Below are positions 1-9,272 of a DNA stretch of 64,000 nt, piece after piece. Position 1 is the first letter of the stretch. Every line of letters begins with the position of its first letter. Made by a program: the position numbers and the translations under genes. Source of the DNA: Albidovulum inexpectatum (GTDB lineage: Bacteria; Pseudomonadota; Alphaproteobacteria; Rhodobacterales; Rhodobacteraceae). The notes under the pieces were generated by a model. It saw nothing but the letters and a program-made list of their open reading frames with translations. It searched no databases and was not told the origin of the DNA. The DNA is taken from assembly GCF_002927635.1 (NCBI RefSeq), contig NZ_PRDS01000005.1:62001-126000 (forward strand), read 5' to 3'.

Positions 1-1073
1 TGCGCCGCGAGATCCCCAAGGATCTGCGAATCATGATCGGGTCGCAATGGTGGTGCCTGCGCCGGCGCACGATCGAATCGATTCTCGATTTCATCGACGC
101 GCGGCCGGACGTGATGCGCTTTTTCCGCACGACATGGATACCGGACGAAACCTTCTTCCAGACGCTGGTCAGCCATCTCGTGCCGCGGCGCGAGATCCGT
201 TCGCGCACGCTGACGTTCCTGATCTTCACCGATTACGGGATCCCGGTCACCTTCTACAACGATCACTATGACCTGCTTCTGGGGCAGGATTCGCTGTTTG
301 CGCGCAAGATCAGCCCCGAAGCGCACGAGCTGAAGCGGCGCCTTGGCGATCTCTATGCCGCGACGGGCGTCAACTTTCGCATCACCAACGAAGGACGGCG
401 GCTGTATTCCTATCTTGCCAGCAGGGGCCGGGTCGGCCGGCGCTTTGCGCCGCGTTTCTGGGAGGACGGGGGGTCCCTTGGGCGCGATCGCGAACTGCTG
501 ATCCTGACCTGCAAGAAATGGCATGTGGCCAAGCGCCTGGCCGCCCGCGCGACCGAGGTCACCGGCGTCCCGTCCGTCGAATACCTGTTCGACGAGGAAT
601 CCGCGGCGCTGCCGGACCTGGGCGGGATCGAGCAGAAGATGGAAAAGCGCACCCGGCACCGCAGGGCCCTGCTTCGAATGCTGTTCGAGCATTTCCAGTC
701 CGAGCGCCTGATCATCTGCATCGATCCGGCCCGTTTCGACCTGCTGCAGGACCTGTCGGGCGACAGGGCGCGCACCCGGATACTCGAGATCGAGTGCCTC
801 TTCTCGGACGAATACCTGCAGGGTCATGCGATGCGGATCGGCCTTGCCAGCGACCAGACCCCACCGGATGCGATGGAACGCCTGCTGCCCACGATCCGCC
901 AGGACATCCGCTATGAGAGCGAGCGCCTGCGGGATGCCGATTTCGCGCATTTCCATCGCATCCGCGAGACCGAGCCCGCCGAACGCAATGCCGCGCAGAT
1001 TGCGCAATTCCTTTCTATCGACGAATCCGCCGCGCTCGAGATCGCGCGGACCCACCACCTGTTCAGCGACTGA
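1..1073 (+). CDS. GT14 core-2/I-branching-type glycosyltransferase with DUF5928-like C-terminus (5' truncated)
   Basis: The reading frame is open from the left edge of the window, so the N-terminal part of the gene lies outside. The first visible residues include GSQWW, and PDETFFQTL follows about 40 residues later. Both match core-2/I-branching N-acetylglucosaminyltransferases (GT14), where GSQW and a PDExFF segment lie near the sugar-nucleotide site. The remaining ~250 residues look like the extra domain that Rhodobacteraceae GT14 proteins carry (DUF5928 by recollection). Probable role: transfer of GlcNAc or xylose onto an extracellular glycan; the acceptor is unknown. No signal or membrane segment is visible in this portion. 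The HIT gene starts 8 bases after the stop and may be cotranscribed. Confidence 0.7.
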   Translation, partial: RREIPKDLRIMIGSQWWCLRRRTIESILDFIDARPDVMRFFRTTWIPDETFFQTLVSHLVPRREIRSRTLTFLIFTDYGIPVTFYNDHYDLLLGQDSLFARKISPEAHELKRRLGDLYAATGVNFRITNEGRRLYSYLASRGRVGRRFAPRFWEDGGSLGRDRELLILTCKKWHVAKRLAARATEVTGVPSVEYLFDEESAALPDLGGIEQKMEKRTRHRRALLRMLFEHFQSERLIICIDPARFDLLQDLSGDRARTRILEIECLFSDEYLQGHAMRIGLASDQTPPDAMERLLPTIRQDIRYESERLRDADFAHFHRIRETEPAERNAAQIAQFLSIDESAALEIARTHHLFSD

Positions 1074-1081
1074 GGAGTGAC

Positions 1082-1465
1082 ATGGCCTATACCTATGACG
1101 ACACCAACGTCTTTGCCCGCATCCTGCGCGGCGAGATTCCCAACAAGACCGTCATCGAGACCGAACACACGCTGGCATTTCACGATATCAACCCGCAGGC
1201 GCCGGTCCACGTCCTGGTGATACCCAAGGGGCGCTATGTCAATTTCGACGATTTCGCGGCCAATGCCTCGGAGGCCGAGATCGTGGATTTCATGCGGACC
1301 GCGGCCCGGGTCTGCCGCATTATGGGCGTGTCCCCCGACGCGGCGGGTGCGGGGTATCGCACGATCTCGAATGCCGGGGCGAATGGCGTTCAGGAAGTGC
1401 CGCACTACCACGTACACATTCTTGGCGGCCGACCACTTGGACGCATGTTGCAGCGGGCGGACTGA
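1082..1465 (+). CDS. HIT family nucleotide hydrolase (HINT-like)
   Basis: This 127-residue protein has the size of a bacterial HINT protein. The histidine triad is at residues 108-112 (HYHVH, followed by ILGG), and the upstream HDINPQAPVHVLVIPK segment is typical of the branch. HIT/HINT proteins hydrolyse nucleoside phosphoramidates or AMP-linked substrates in the cytoplasm; the physiological substrate is usually unknown. The start is well placed behind a GAGGAG ribosome-binding sequence, and the gene follows the glycosyltransferase stop by 8 bases. The link to the glycosyltransferase is probably positional only. Confidence 0.9.
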   Translation: MAYTYDDTNVFARILRGEIPNKTVIETEHTLAFHDINPQAPVHVLVIPKGRYVNFDDFAANASEAEIVDFMRTAARVCRIMGVSPDAAGAGYRTISNAGANGVQEVPHYHVHILGGRPLGRMLQRAD

Positions 1466-1553
1466 AATACGCCTTTCTTGACATGGGCGGCCGGGTTGTC
1501 CATTCCGACCCGGCCGCTATCATGCCGCCAGCCCTGTCTGATGGAGCAAACAC

Positions 1554-1739
1554 ATGTCGATTCCCGCCCCCGAAACGAAGGTTGTCACCACCTGGAAAGT
1601 GGCCTGCGACGGCGGTGAAGGCGCGCTGGGCCACCCGCGCGTCTGGCTGACCATCCCGCGCGACAAGGGTTACGTCGAATGCGGCTATTGTGATCGCCGG
1701 TTCGAGATCGACCGCGAACACGCCCACGACGACCACTGA
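1554..1739 (+). CDS. Zinc-finger (zf-CHCC, NDUFS6-like) small protein
   Basis: This 61-residue protein has zinc ligands at Cys18, His27, Cys43 and Cys46 (GHP and CGYCDRRF), the CHCC pattern of mitochondrial complex I subunit NDUFS6 and its alphaproteobacterial relatives. The family is widespread as a single small gene in alphaproteobacteria, and a link to respiratory complex I assembly is inferred from the mitochondrial homologue. No strong ribosome-binding site is visible. A GC-rich hairpin follows the stop and separates the gene from polA. Confidence 0.85.
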   Translation: MSIPAPETKVVTTWKVACDGGEGALGHPRVWLTIPRDKGYVECGYCDRRFEIDREHAHDDH

Positions 1740-1740
1740 C

Positions 1741-1766
1741 CCGGGCCGGCCAGGGCGCCGGTCCGG
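1741..1766 (+). terminator. GC-rich hairpin between the zinc-finger gene and polA
   Basis: CCGGGCCGGC and GCCGGTCCGG pair over 10 bases with one G-U pair around a 6-base loop, just after the zinc-finger gene's stop. No T-run follows, so this is either a weak terminator or an mRNA 3'-end stabiliser. Confidence 0.4.
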
Positions 1767-1790
1767 CATATCCAGAACGGGAGCGCGATC

Positions 1791-4625
1791 ATGACCTTTG
1801 GCAAGGGCAGTCACCTGCACCTGATCGACGGCTCGTCCTACATCTTCCGGGCCTATCACGCCCTGCCACCCCTGACGCGCAAGTCCGATGGCCTGCCGAT
1901 CGGCGCGGTCGCGGGCTTTTGCAACATGCTGTGGTCCGAGCTTCAGGCCGATCACGGCGACGATGCGCCGACCCATCTGGCCTGTGTGTTCGACTTCTCG
2001 TCGCAGACCTTCCGCAACGACCTTTACGCCGAATACAAGGCCAACCGGCCCGAAATGCCCGAGGACCTGCGCGTCCAGCTGCCGCTGGTGCGCGAGGCGA
2101 CGCGCGCCTTCAACGTCCCCAGCCTGGAGCTCGAGAATTACGAGGCCGATGACATCATCGCCACGCTGACGCGCCGCGCGGTGAAGGCCGGCGGACGGGT
2201 GACGATCATTTCGTCCGACAAGGACCTGATGCAGCTCGTCGGCAATGGAGTCGAAATGTTCGACGCCATGAAGAACCGTCGGATCGGTGTCGAAGACGTC
2301 ATCAAGAAATTCGGCGTCCCCCCCGAAAAGGTGGTGGATGTCCAGGCGCTGGCCGGCGATTCGGTTGACAATATCCCCGGCGCGCCGGGGATCGGGATCA
2401 AGACCGCCGCGCTTCTGATCAACGAATTCGGCGATCTGGAAAGCCTGCTGGCGCGGGCCGCGGAAATTCCTCAGCCCAAACGCCGCCAGACGCTGATCGA
2501 GCATGCCGACCAGATCCGCCTGTCGCGCCAGCTGGTGCTTCTGGACGATTCCGTCGATCTGCCCTGGACGCTGGACGAACTGGAGCTGCGCAGGCCCGAT
2601 CCCGACGTGCTGCTGGACTTCCTGACCCGGATGGAATTCCGCAGCCTGACGCGCCGCGTGGCGCAGGCGCTGGGCGTCGAGGCGCCGGTCACCCCCGAGA
2701 CGCCATCGAAGGCCGCGCCGCCCGAATCTGGCGCGCCGCAACCGCCCGCCGAACCCGACCAGCCAAAATTCGATCCCGGTTCCTATGAATGCGTTCGCGA
2801 CATGGAACGCCTGCAGGCCTGGATCGACGAAATCCGCGATCTGGGCCGAGTCGCGATCGATACCGAGACGACGAGCCTGGATGAAATGCGCGCCGAACTG
2901 GTCGGCCTGTCTCTGTGCACGGCGCCCGGACGGGCCTGCTATGTGCCGCTGTCGCATCGGGCGGGCGGGGACGATCTGTTTTCGGCCGACGAGCCCGTCG
3001 CGGGACAGCTTGACCGCGACACGGTGCTTCAGGCCCTGCGCCCCGTTCTGGAGGACGACGCGATCCTGAAGATCGGCCAGAACGTGAAATACGACTGGAA
3101 GATCCTGGCGCGCCACGGCATCCGCATGGCGCCGATCGATGACACGATGCTGTTGTCCTATGCCATGCATTCGGGCCTGCACGGGCATGGCATGGATACG
3201 CTGTCCGAACGCTATCTTGGCCACGCTCCGATCAAGATCAAGGAGCTGTTGGGCGGCGGCAAGTCGGTGATCACCTTCGATCGGGTGCCGATCGACAAGG
3301 CCACCCGCTATGCCGCCGAGGATGCCGATATCACCTGGCGCCTGTGGCAGCTGTTCAAGCCCCAGCTTCATGTCGCGCGCGTCACCACCGTCTATGAGAC
3401 GATGGAGCGTCCGCTGGTCCCCGTCCTGGCCGAGATGGAGATGACGGGCATCCGCGTCGATGCCAACGCGCTGTCGCGCCTGTCGAACATGTTTTCCCAG
3501 AAGATGGCCGCGCTCGAGGCCGAGATCCATGAAATCGCGGGCGGTCCGTTCAATGTCGGTTCGCCCAAGCAGCTGGGCGAGATCCTGTTCGACCGCATGG
3601 GGGTCGAGGGCGGCACGCGCGGCAAGACCGGCGCCTACGGGACAGGCGCGGACGTGCTCGAGGACATCGCCGCCAATCCCGAACTGGGGCCGGCGGCCGA
3701 ACTGGCGGCACGGGTTCTGGACTGGCGTCAGCTGTCGAAGCTGAAATCGACCTATACCGATGCCCTGCAAGCGCATATCGACCCGGATACGGGACGGGTC
3801 CATACCTCCTATGTCATCGCGGGTGCGAATACGGGGCGTCTGGCCTCGACCGATCCCAACCTGCAAAACATTCCCGTGCGCAGCGAAGAGGGCCGCCGGA
3901 TCCGCGAGGCCTTCGTGGCCGGCCCGGGCATGCGGCTTGTCAGCCTGGACTACAGCCAGATCGAGCTTCGGGTGCTGGCCCATGTCGCCGACATCCCGCA
4001 GCTGAAGCAGGCGTTCCGCGACGGGATCGACATTCATGCCATGACCGCCTCCGAGGTCTTCGGCGTGCCGATCGAAGGGATGGACCCGATGATCCGCCGC
4101 CAGGCAAAGGCGATCAATTTCGGCGTCATCTATGGCATCTCGGCCTTTGGTCTGGCGCGCAACCTGCGCATTCCGCGTGCCGAGGCACAGGCCTTCATCG
4201 ACCGCTATTTCGAGCGCTTTCCGGGCATCCGGGCCTATATGGACCAGACCGTCGAATTCGCAAGGAAGCATGGATATGTGCAGACGCTGTTCGGTCGCAA
4301 GATCCATACACCCGAGATCAATGCCAAGGGGCCGCGCGCGGGCTTTGCCCAGCGTGCCGCGATCAACGCGCCGATTCAGGGGGCTGCGGCAGACATCATT
4401 CGCCGCGCGATGATCCGGATGCCGGAGGCCATCGCCGATCTGCCCGCACGGATGCTGCTGCAGGTCCACGATGAATTGCTGTTCGAGGTCGAAGAGCGCG
4501 CGGTGGACGCCCTGATCGAGCGTGCCCGCAAGGTGATGGAGAATGCGCCCCTGCCGGCGGTCAAGCTGGACGTGCCGCTGGTCGTCGATGCCGGGCAGGG
4601 CGCGAACTGGGCCGAGGCCCACTGA
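1791..4625 (+). CDS. polA: DNA polymerase I
   Basis: This 944-residue protein has the full three-domain plan. The 5'-nuclease domain is at the N-terminus (IDGSSYIFRAYHAL near residue 12, NYEADDIIATL, SSDKDLMQL). A 3'-5' exonuclease domain has intact DTETTSLD with Asp357 and Glu359. The family A polymerase domain has motif A DYSQIELR (Asp720), motif B RRQAKAINFGVIYG near 770 and motif C VHDE (Asp894). Exonuclease acidic residues are retained, so proofreading is expected. A Pro/Ala-rich linker lies around residues 305-325. The protein acts in Okazaki-fragment processing and excision-repair gap filling. The hydantoinase gene on the other strand ends 7 bases downstream. Confidence 0.98.
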   Translation: MTFGKGSHLHLIDGSSYIFRAYHALPPLTRKSDGLPIGAVAGFCNMLWSELQADHGDDAPTHLACVFDFSSQTFRNDLYAEYKANRPEMPEDLRVQLPLVREATRAFNVPSLELENYEADDIIATLTRRAVKAGGRVTIISSDKDLMQLVGNGVEMFDAMKNRRIGVEDVIKKFGVPPEKVVDVQALAGDSVDNIPGAPGIGIKTAALLINEFGDLESLLARAAEIPQPKRRQTLIEHADQIRLSRQLVLLDDSVDLPWTLDELELRRPDPDVLLDFLTRMEFRSLTRRVAQALGVEAPVTPETPSKAAPPESGAPQPPAEPDQPKFDPGSYECVRDMERLQAWIDEIRDLGRVAIDTETTSLDEMRAELVGLSLCTAPGRACYVPLSHRAGGDDLFSADEPVAGQLDRDTVLQALRPVLEDDAILKIGQNVKYDWKILARHGIRMAPIDDTMLLSYAMHSGLHGHGMDTLSERYLGHAPIKIKELLGGGKSVITFDRVPIDKATRYAAEDADITWRLWQLFKPQLHVARVTTVYETMERPLVPVLAEMEMTGIRVDANALSRLSNMFSQKMAALEAEIHEIAGGPFNVGSPKQLGEILFDRMGVEGGTRGKTGAYGTGADVLEDIAANPELGPAAELAARVLDWRQLSKLKSTYTDALQAHIDPDTGRVHTSYVIAGANTGRLASTDPNLQNIPVRSEEGRRIREAFVAGPGMRLVSLDYSQIELRVLAHVADIPQLKQAFRDGIDIHAMTASEVFGVPIEGMDPMIRRQAKAINFGVIYGISAFGLARNLRIPRAEAQAFIDRYFERFPGIRAYMDQTVEFARKHGYVQTLFGRKIHTPEINAKGPRAGFAQRAAINAPIQGAAADIIRRAMIRMPEAIADLPARMLLQVHDELLFEVEERAVDALIERARKVMENAPLPAVKLDVPLVVDAGQGANWAEAH

Positions 4626-4632
4626 CGCGTCC

Positions 4633-6645
4633 CTATCCGGTCGCGATTCGTGGCCGGCCCGAAGCAGTCACGCGCAGCCGCGCCTCGATGAACATGGGCT
4701 GGCCCTCGACCTCGATCTGGCGGATGTCTCGGTCGATCTCCAGCCTTGCCTTCTCGACCCCGGCATGGCGCGCGCGGGCTTCGGCCTCGGCACACAGGGC
4801 TTGGGCAAGCGCTTGGACCGCCGTGTCCTGATCGCCGAAGATCGTGGGGCCGGATGGCAGATGCGCAACGAACTGGCCGGGGCCTGGGCTGGTGACGCTG
4901 CCTTCGGCATGGACCGCAACCTGGCCCACGACCGCGCCGATCGCATTCGCGACGCCCGCATGTTCGGGCAGGATCATGCGCGTGCCCAGCCGCTCGCCCA
5001 CGGCACCGTACCAGGACGGGGCCGAGGCCCCGAGCCCGATCACGGGGACACCCAGACAGGCGCTCAGCCGGATCGTCCCTGCATGACGATCCAGCGCCGC
5101 CTGCATCAGCTCGTGACGCGCCAAGGTCTCTGGCGCGGCGGCCCAGTCCCGGCTATCCTCGGCCAAGGCACATTCCAGCAGGAAATCCACCGTCTGGCGC
5201 GTCAATTGATCGACGATGGCGCGGGCCAGGGATTCGGGGTCCCGCGCGATCGGGTCGCCGCGTCCGTCGCGGCGGCGCGCAAACAGCATCAGCGCCTTGC
5301 GGGCTGCATCGGTGTCCCAGCTGTCCAGGCGCCCCAGGACATGGGCCGCATCCGAAGGCGTGATGCCCGACAGCATGACAAGTCCGCGCTGGACCAGGCG
5401 CATCAGCGCAGGCAATTCCAGACGGGTGCGCAGGCAATCCGACAGCCGCGCCGGACCTTGCGCCAGCCGCTGTGCGATCTCGGTTTCGCGCCGATCGAGG
5501 CCTTCGGGTGGGGTGGTGCCGGCCCACATCGCGATGGCAAAGCGGCCGTCCTGTTCGCCCACGGCAGATTGCGCCAGCCACGCGTCCAGCGCGCCATGGA
5601 CCAGTCCCGGATGGTTGCGCGCCAGCAGGGCGACCGGCACCAGTCGGCGCGGGCCAAGGCGCAGACCCGCGCGCAAGCCCTCGGTGAGGTGCACCTCGCT
5701 GTCGCCGCCTAGCCCCGTGGTGCGCATCGCGACGGCTTCGACCATCGTGCGAAAGCCGCCGACGCGCGCGCCGTCGGGATCGATCCTTGGCCGGCCCGCA
5801 CGCAGCAGACAGACATCGGTGGTCGTCCCACCGATATCCGAGACGATCGCATCCGCGGCGCCGCTCAGCCATCGGGCGCCCGCAACAGATGCCGCGGGAC
5901 CCGACAGGATCGTCTCGATCGGCCGTTCGCGCGCCAGTTCGGCGGAAACCAGGGCGCCGTCACCGCGTACCACCATCAGCGGCGCGTCGATCTCGCGCAG
6001 GGCCATGTGCGCATGGCATGCGGCGATCAGCCGGTCGATCATGCCGATCAGGCGTGCGTTCAGGAGCGCCGTCAGCGCCCGGCGCGGACCGTTCAGACCG
6101 GCCGACAATTCATGCGAACATGTGACCGGCAGTCCGGTATGCGCGCGGATCAGGTCACGCGCAGCCAGTTCATGTGCCGGATTGCGAGTGGCAAAGCGCC
6201 CGGCAACGGCGATTCCGGTAATGCCCGTGGGCAGCGCCTGCAGCCCGCGAGACAAGGCATTCAGGTCCAGAGGGGCGATTTCGGCGCCCGAATGACTGTG
6301 GCCGCCCGCAAGCGCGATCACGGGATCGCCGCGCAGCGCCTCGGCAAGGCCCTCGCGGTCAAGTTCGGCCGGATCGAAGCCGATGAAGACCAGCGCGACC
6401 CGCCCGCCGTGGCCCTCGACCAGGGCATTCGTGGCCAGCGTCGTGGACAGCGACACCATCGCGATCCGCCGTGGTTCGATTCCGGCCCGCGCGATCGCGG
6501 CATCGATCGCGGCGGCGATCCCCTGCGACAGGTCTGGGCGCGTCGTCAGCGCCTTGGCCGCAGCCACGACGCGGTCGGCCGCATCGTCCAGTATCACGGC
6601 ATCCGTATAGGTGCCGCCCGTGTCTATCCCCAGAAGAAGTGCCAC
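4633..6645 (-). CDS. Hydantoinase/oxoprolinase family protein, HyuA type
   Basis: This 670-residue protein has the usual length of HyuA subunits. It opens with the actin-fold phosphate loop GIDTGGTYTDAV and has the second loop SDIGGTTTDV near the middle. HyuA proteins are ATP-dependent ring-opening enzymes (N-methylhydantoin, 5-oxoproline) and usually work with HyuB. No HyuB gene is present here. The start is GTG directly after the TAG stop of the GMC gene, so translation is probably coupled. It is the last gene of the six-gene methylated-amine cluster. N-methylhydantoin hydrolysis leads toward sarcosine, which would fit the two dimethylglycine/sarcosine dehydrogenase-like genes upstream, but the substrate is inference. 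Confidence 0.85.
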   Translation of the reverse strand: MALLLGIDTGGTYTDAVILDDAADRVVAAAKALTTRPDLSQGIAAAIDAAIARAGIEPRRIAMVSLSTTLATNALVEGHGGRVALVFIGFDPAELDREGLAEALRGDPVIALAGGHSHSGAEIAPLDLNALSRGLQALPTGITGIAVAGRFATRNPAHELAARDLIRAHTGLPVTCSHELSAGLNGPRRALTALLNARLIGMIDRLIAACHAHMALREIDAPLMVVRGDGALVSAELARERPIETILSGPAASVAGARWLSGAADAIVSDIGGTTTDVCLLRAGRPRIDPDGARVGGFRTMVEAVAMRTTGLGGDSEVHLTEGLRAGLRLGPRRLVPVALLARNHPGLVHGALDAWLAQSAVGEQDGRFAIAMWAGTTPPEGLDRRETEIAQRLAQGPARLSDCLRTRLELPALMRLVQRGLVMLSGITPSDAAHVLGRLDSWDTDAARKALMLFARRRDGRGDPIARDPESLARAIVDQLTRQTVDFLLECALAEDSRDWAAAPETLARHELMQAALDRHAGTIRLSACLGVPVIGLGASAPSWYGAVGERLGTRMILPEHAGVANAIGAVVGQVAVHAEGSVTSPGPGQFVAHLPSGPTIFGDQDTAVQALAQALCAEAEARARHAGVEKARLEIDRDIRQIEVEGQPMFIEARLRVTASGRPRIATG

Positions 6646-8271
6646 CTAGGCCCCCGAATTCGCGTCACGCAGGATCCGTTCGGCGCCGATCCAGCCGACA
6701 AGGATACTGGGCGCATTGGTATTGCCTCCGATCAGCGTGGGAAAGACCGAAGCGTCACAGACGCGCAGCCCCGCGACGCCCCGCAGGCGCAGATCGGGAT
6801 CGACCGCCGAGGTCGCGGGATCGCGCCCCATCCGCAATGTGCAGGAGGGATGAAACACCGTGCCCGAACGCGCGCGGAAATCGGCGATCAGGTCGTCGTC
6901 GCTTGTCACCTCCGGCCCGGGGCGCAGCTCCTTCAGGATCAGCGGCCGGATCGGCTCTTGCGCGGCGATGCGGCGCAGGAATTTCACCGCGGCCAGCATC
7001 TCCTGCACGTCGTGATCGGTGGAAAAGGCATTCGCGACGATGCGCGGCGGGGCCAGCGGATCGGGGCAGGCCAGCGTGATTTCGCCGCGGCTGGTCGGGC
7101 GGCAGTTCGACAGACCGATCGACAGGCCCGAAAACGGGTCGGGCGTCAGCAGCGGACGCTCGCCCTCCCGCGGGATCAGGGTCGAGAAGGCCTGGAAGTA
7201 AAGCTGCATGTTCGGCCGCAGCTGGTCGGGCGAGGTGCGGAAGAAGCCGCCCGCATGGTTGATCGACTTGGCCAGCGGCCCGCGGCCGCCCAGAACGTAT
7301 TGCAGCCCCACCACCAGCTTGCCCCACCACGGTCGCAGGATGTCGTTGTAGGTCGGCACCTTCATCGACCAGGTGTAGTTGATGCCCTGGTGATCGCACA
7401 GGTTCTGCCCGACCCGGGGCGCATCGGCGACGATCTCGATGCCCATCTGGCGCAGATGCGCGGCCGGCCCAACGCCCGACAGCATCAGAACCTGCGGCGA
7501 ATTGATCGCGCCGCCCGACAGGATCACCTCGCGCGCGGCCATTGCCCGCTCGCGCCGGCCGTTGCGCAGGTATTCAACGCCGACCGCGCGCCGGCCCTCG
7601 AACAGGATGCGGGTCACATGGGCATGGGTCAGGACGCGCAGATTCGGCCGCCGCATCGCCGGGCGCAGGAAGGCACGCGCCGCCGAATTGCGCCGCGCCC
7701 CCCGGATCGTCATCTGGTAGATGCCGACCCCTTCCTGCTCGGCCCCGTTGAAATCGGGATTGCGCGCCAGCCCGGTCGCCTCGGCCGATCGCAGGAAGGT
7801 CTCGACCAGCGGATGCAGATCGCGCCGGTTGGCCGAGATGAAGAGCGGCCCGCCCGCACCGCGCCAGTCGTCCGCGCCGGCCTCGTTGTCCTCGATCGCG
7901 CGATAGGCGGCGCGCGCGGCCTCCCAGCCCCAGCCGGGGCCGGCCGCGGCCTCCCAGTCGTCATAGTCGCCGCGATGGCCGCGGATCCAGACCATGGCGT
8001 TGATCGCGCTCGACCCGCCAAGGATCCTGCCGCGCGGCCAGTAGTCGCGATTGCCCGCAAGCCCAGGATCGGGTTCGGTCCGGTAGCACCAATTGACCGC
8101 CGGATCGAAGAACAGCTTGCCGTAACCCAGCGGCAGGTTCACCCAGAACCGCCGGCCGCTGCCGCCCGCCTCCAGCACCAGCACCCGGTGGCGGCCGTTG
8201 GCCGTCAGCCGTTCGGCCAGAACGCAGCCGGCCGACCCGGCCCCGACGATGATGTAGTCATGGCTGTCCAT
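6646..8271 (-). CDS. GMC family oxidoreductase (choline dehydrogenase-like)
   Basis: This 541-residue flavoprotein has an N-terminal Rossmann motif VGAGSAGCVLAERL, the GMC signature around RGRILGGSSAINAMVWIRG, and C-terminal FHPSCTLRMG and GGNTNAPSIL elements that carry the active-site His and Asn of the choline dehydrogenase branch. Such enzymes oxidise primary alcohols with FAD, choline being the best known substrate. A strong AAAGGGGGAGG precedes the ATG. In this cluster it could oxidise choline or another amino alcohol. No betaine aldehyde dehydrogenase gene is present in the window, so a BetA assignment is not secure. Confidence 0.88.
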   Translation of the reverse strand: MDSHDYIIVGAGSAGCVLAERLTANGRHRVLVLEAGGSGRRFWVNLPLGYGKLFFDPAVNWCYRTEPDPGLAGNRDYWPRGRILGGSSAINAMVWIRGHRGDYDDWEAAAGPGWGWEAARAAYRAIEDNEAGADDWRGAGGPLFISANRRDLHPLVETFLRSAEATGLARNPDFNGAEQEGVGIYQMTIRGARRNSAARAFLRPAMRRPNLRVLTHAHVTRILFEGRRAVGVEYLRNGRRERAMAAREVILSGGAINSPQVLMLSGVGPAAHLRQMGIEIVADAPRVGQNLCDHQGINYTWSMKVPTYNDILRPWWGKLVVGLQYVLGGRGPLAKSINHAGGFFRTSPDQLRPNMQLYFQAFSTLIPREGERPLLTPDPFSGLSIGLSNCRPTSRGEITLACPDPLAPPRIVANAFSTDHDVQEMLAAVKFLRRIAAQEPIRPLILKELRPGPEVTSDDDLIADFRARSGTVFHPSCTLRMGRDPATSAVDPDLRLRGVAGLRVCDASVFPTLIGGNTNAPSILVGWIGAERILRDANSGA

Positions 8272-8327
8272 CCTGCCTCCCCCTTTATCTGATCTAGCGG
8301 GTGGGGCGGGGTGTCACTGGTCGATCC

Positions 8328-8344
8328 GCGACAGGCCCTGTCGC
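8328..8344 (-). other. Hairpin in the gap before the GMC gene
   Basis: GCGACAG and CTGTCGC form a perfect 7-base stem with a GCC loop, inside the 92-base gap between the beta-hydroxyacid dehydrogenase gene and the GMC gene. No T-run follows. It may cause partial termination or protect upstream mRNA within the operon. Confidence 0.35.
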
Positions 8345-8363
8345 TTTGCGACCCTGCGACGGG

Positions 8364-9263
8364 TCATTCCAGGCGATCGGGAAAGCCGGGTGCGCGCAGA
8401 TCGGTGCCCAGCATGTCCTCCAGAAGTTTGGCGATCATCGGCGACTGGGCCTGCCCGCCATAGGCGGCACGCGCGGCGACATAGGTCTGTTCGGTCAGCG
8501 CGGCCAGTTCCAGCGGCACGCCGAATTCGCGGCCGAAGCCAAGTGCAAAGCCAAGGTCCTTCAGGGCAAGGTCGATCGAGAAGCCGATATCGTAGGATCC
8601 ATTCAGGATCAGCGCGCCCTCGGTTTCGTGGACGAAGGAATTGCCCGAAGAGGCCCGGATCGCCTCCCATGCCTGCCCCAGATCCAGCCCCCCGCGCCGT
8701 GCCAGCATCAGGGCCTCGGACGTGGCCTTCAGATGGATGAAGGCCAGCATGTTGGTGATCACCTTGATGATTGCCGAGGATCCCAGCGGCCCCATGTGAA
8801 AGATTCGGTTGCCCATCGCTTTCATTGCGGGGCGGTGCAGCTCGACGAGGTCTGCGTCGCCCCCCGGCAACATGGTGATCTCGCCCCGGGCGGCCAGGTG
8901 GACGCCCCCCGTGACCGGCAGTTCGATCATGCGAACGCCCGCCTGCGATGCGACATCGGCAAGGCGCAGCACATCGTCCCGCCCCAGAGTCGACATCTCG
9001 ATCCAGGTCGCGCCGGGGCGCATCGCGGGCAGGATGCGGCGCAGGACGGCCTCTGACACTGCTGGCGAGGGCAGGCAGGTGATCACGTGATCCACCGATG
9101 CGGCAAGACTCTCGACATCCTCGGCCCAGCGTGCCCCGTCGTCGATCAAGGCGCCACCCGCATCGGGGTTGGCGTCATGGATGGTCAGTGCGAACCCGGC
9201 CTGCAACAGCCGCCCCGCGCATTTCGCGCCAAGGTTGCCAAGACCGACGTAACCGTAATGCAT
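8364..9263 (-). CDS. NAD(P)-dependent beta-hydroxyacid dehydrogenase (3-hydroxyisobutyrate dehydrogenase family)
   Basis: This 299-residue protein has the nucleotide-binding GLGNLG at residues 7-12 and the family substrate region LPVTGG near 116. The catalytic lysine is Lys167 with Asn171 four residues on (IIKVITN). Family members reduce or oxidise 3-hydroxy acids such as 3-hydroxyisobutyrate, tartronate semialdehyde or sulfolactaldehyde; the substrate here cannot be read from sequence. It lies 9 bases after the MttB-family gene with an AAGGGA ribosome-binding site in the gap, so it belongs to the same transcript. Its product may handle the carbon skeleton left after demethylation. Confidence 0.85.
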   Translation of the reverse strand: MHYGYVGLGNLGAKCAGRLLQAGFALTIHDANPDAGGALIDDGARWAEDVESLAASVDHVITCLPSPAVSEAVLRRILPAMRPGATWIEMSTLGRDDVLRLADVASQAGVRMIELPVTGGVHLAARGEITMLPGGDADLVELHRPAMKAMGNRIFHMGPLGSSAIIKVITNMLAFIHLKATSEALMLARRGGLDLGQAWEAIRASSGNSFVHETEGALILNGSYDIGFSIDLALKDLGFALGFGREFGVPLELAALTEQTYVAARAAYGGQAQSPMIAKLLEDMLGTDLRAPGFPDRLE

Positions 9264-9272
9264 ATGGATCCC

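Noticed and set aside
1320-4622. A long open frame on the minus strand across the HIT gene and polA
   Set aside because: Shadow frame from strong third-position GC bias in polA. The translation is His/Arg/Gln-rich and matches no family.
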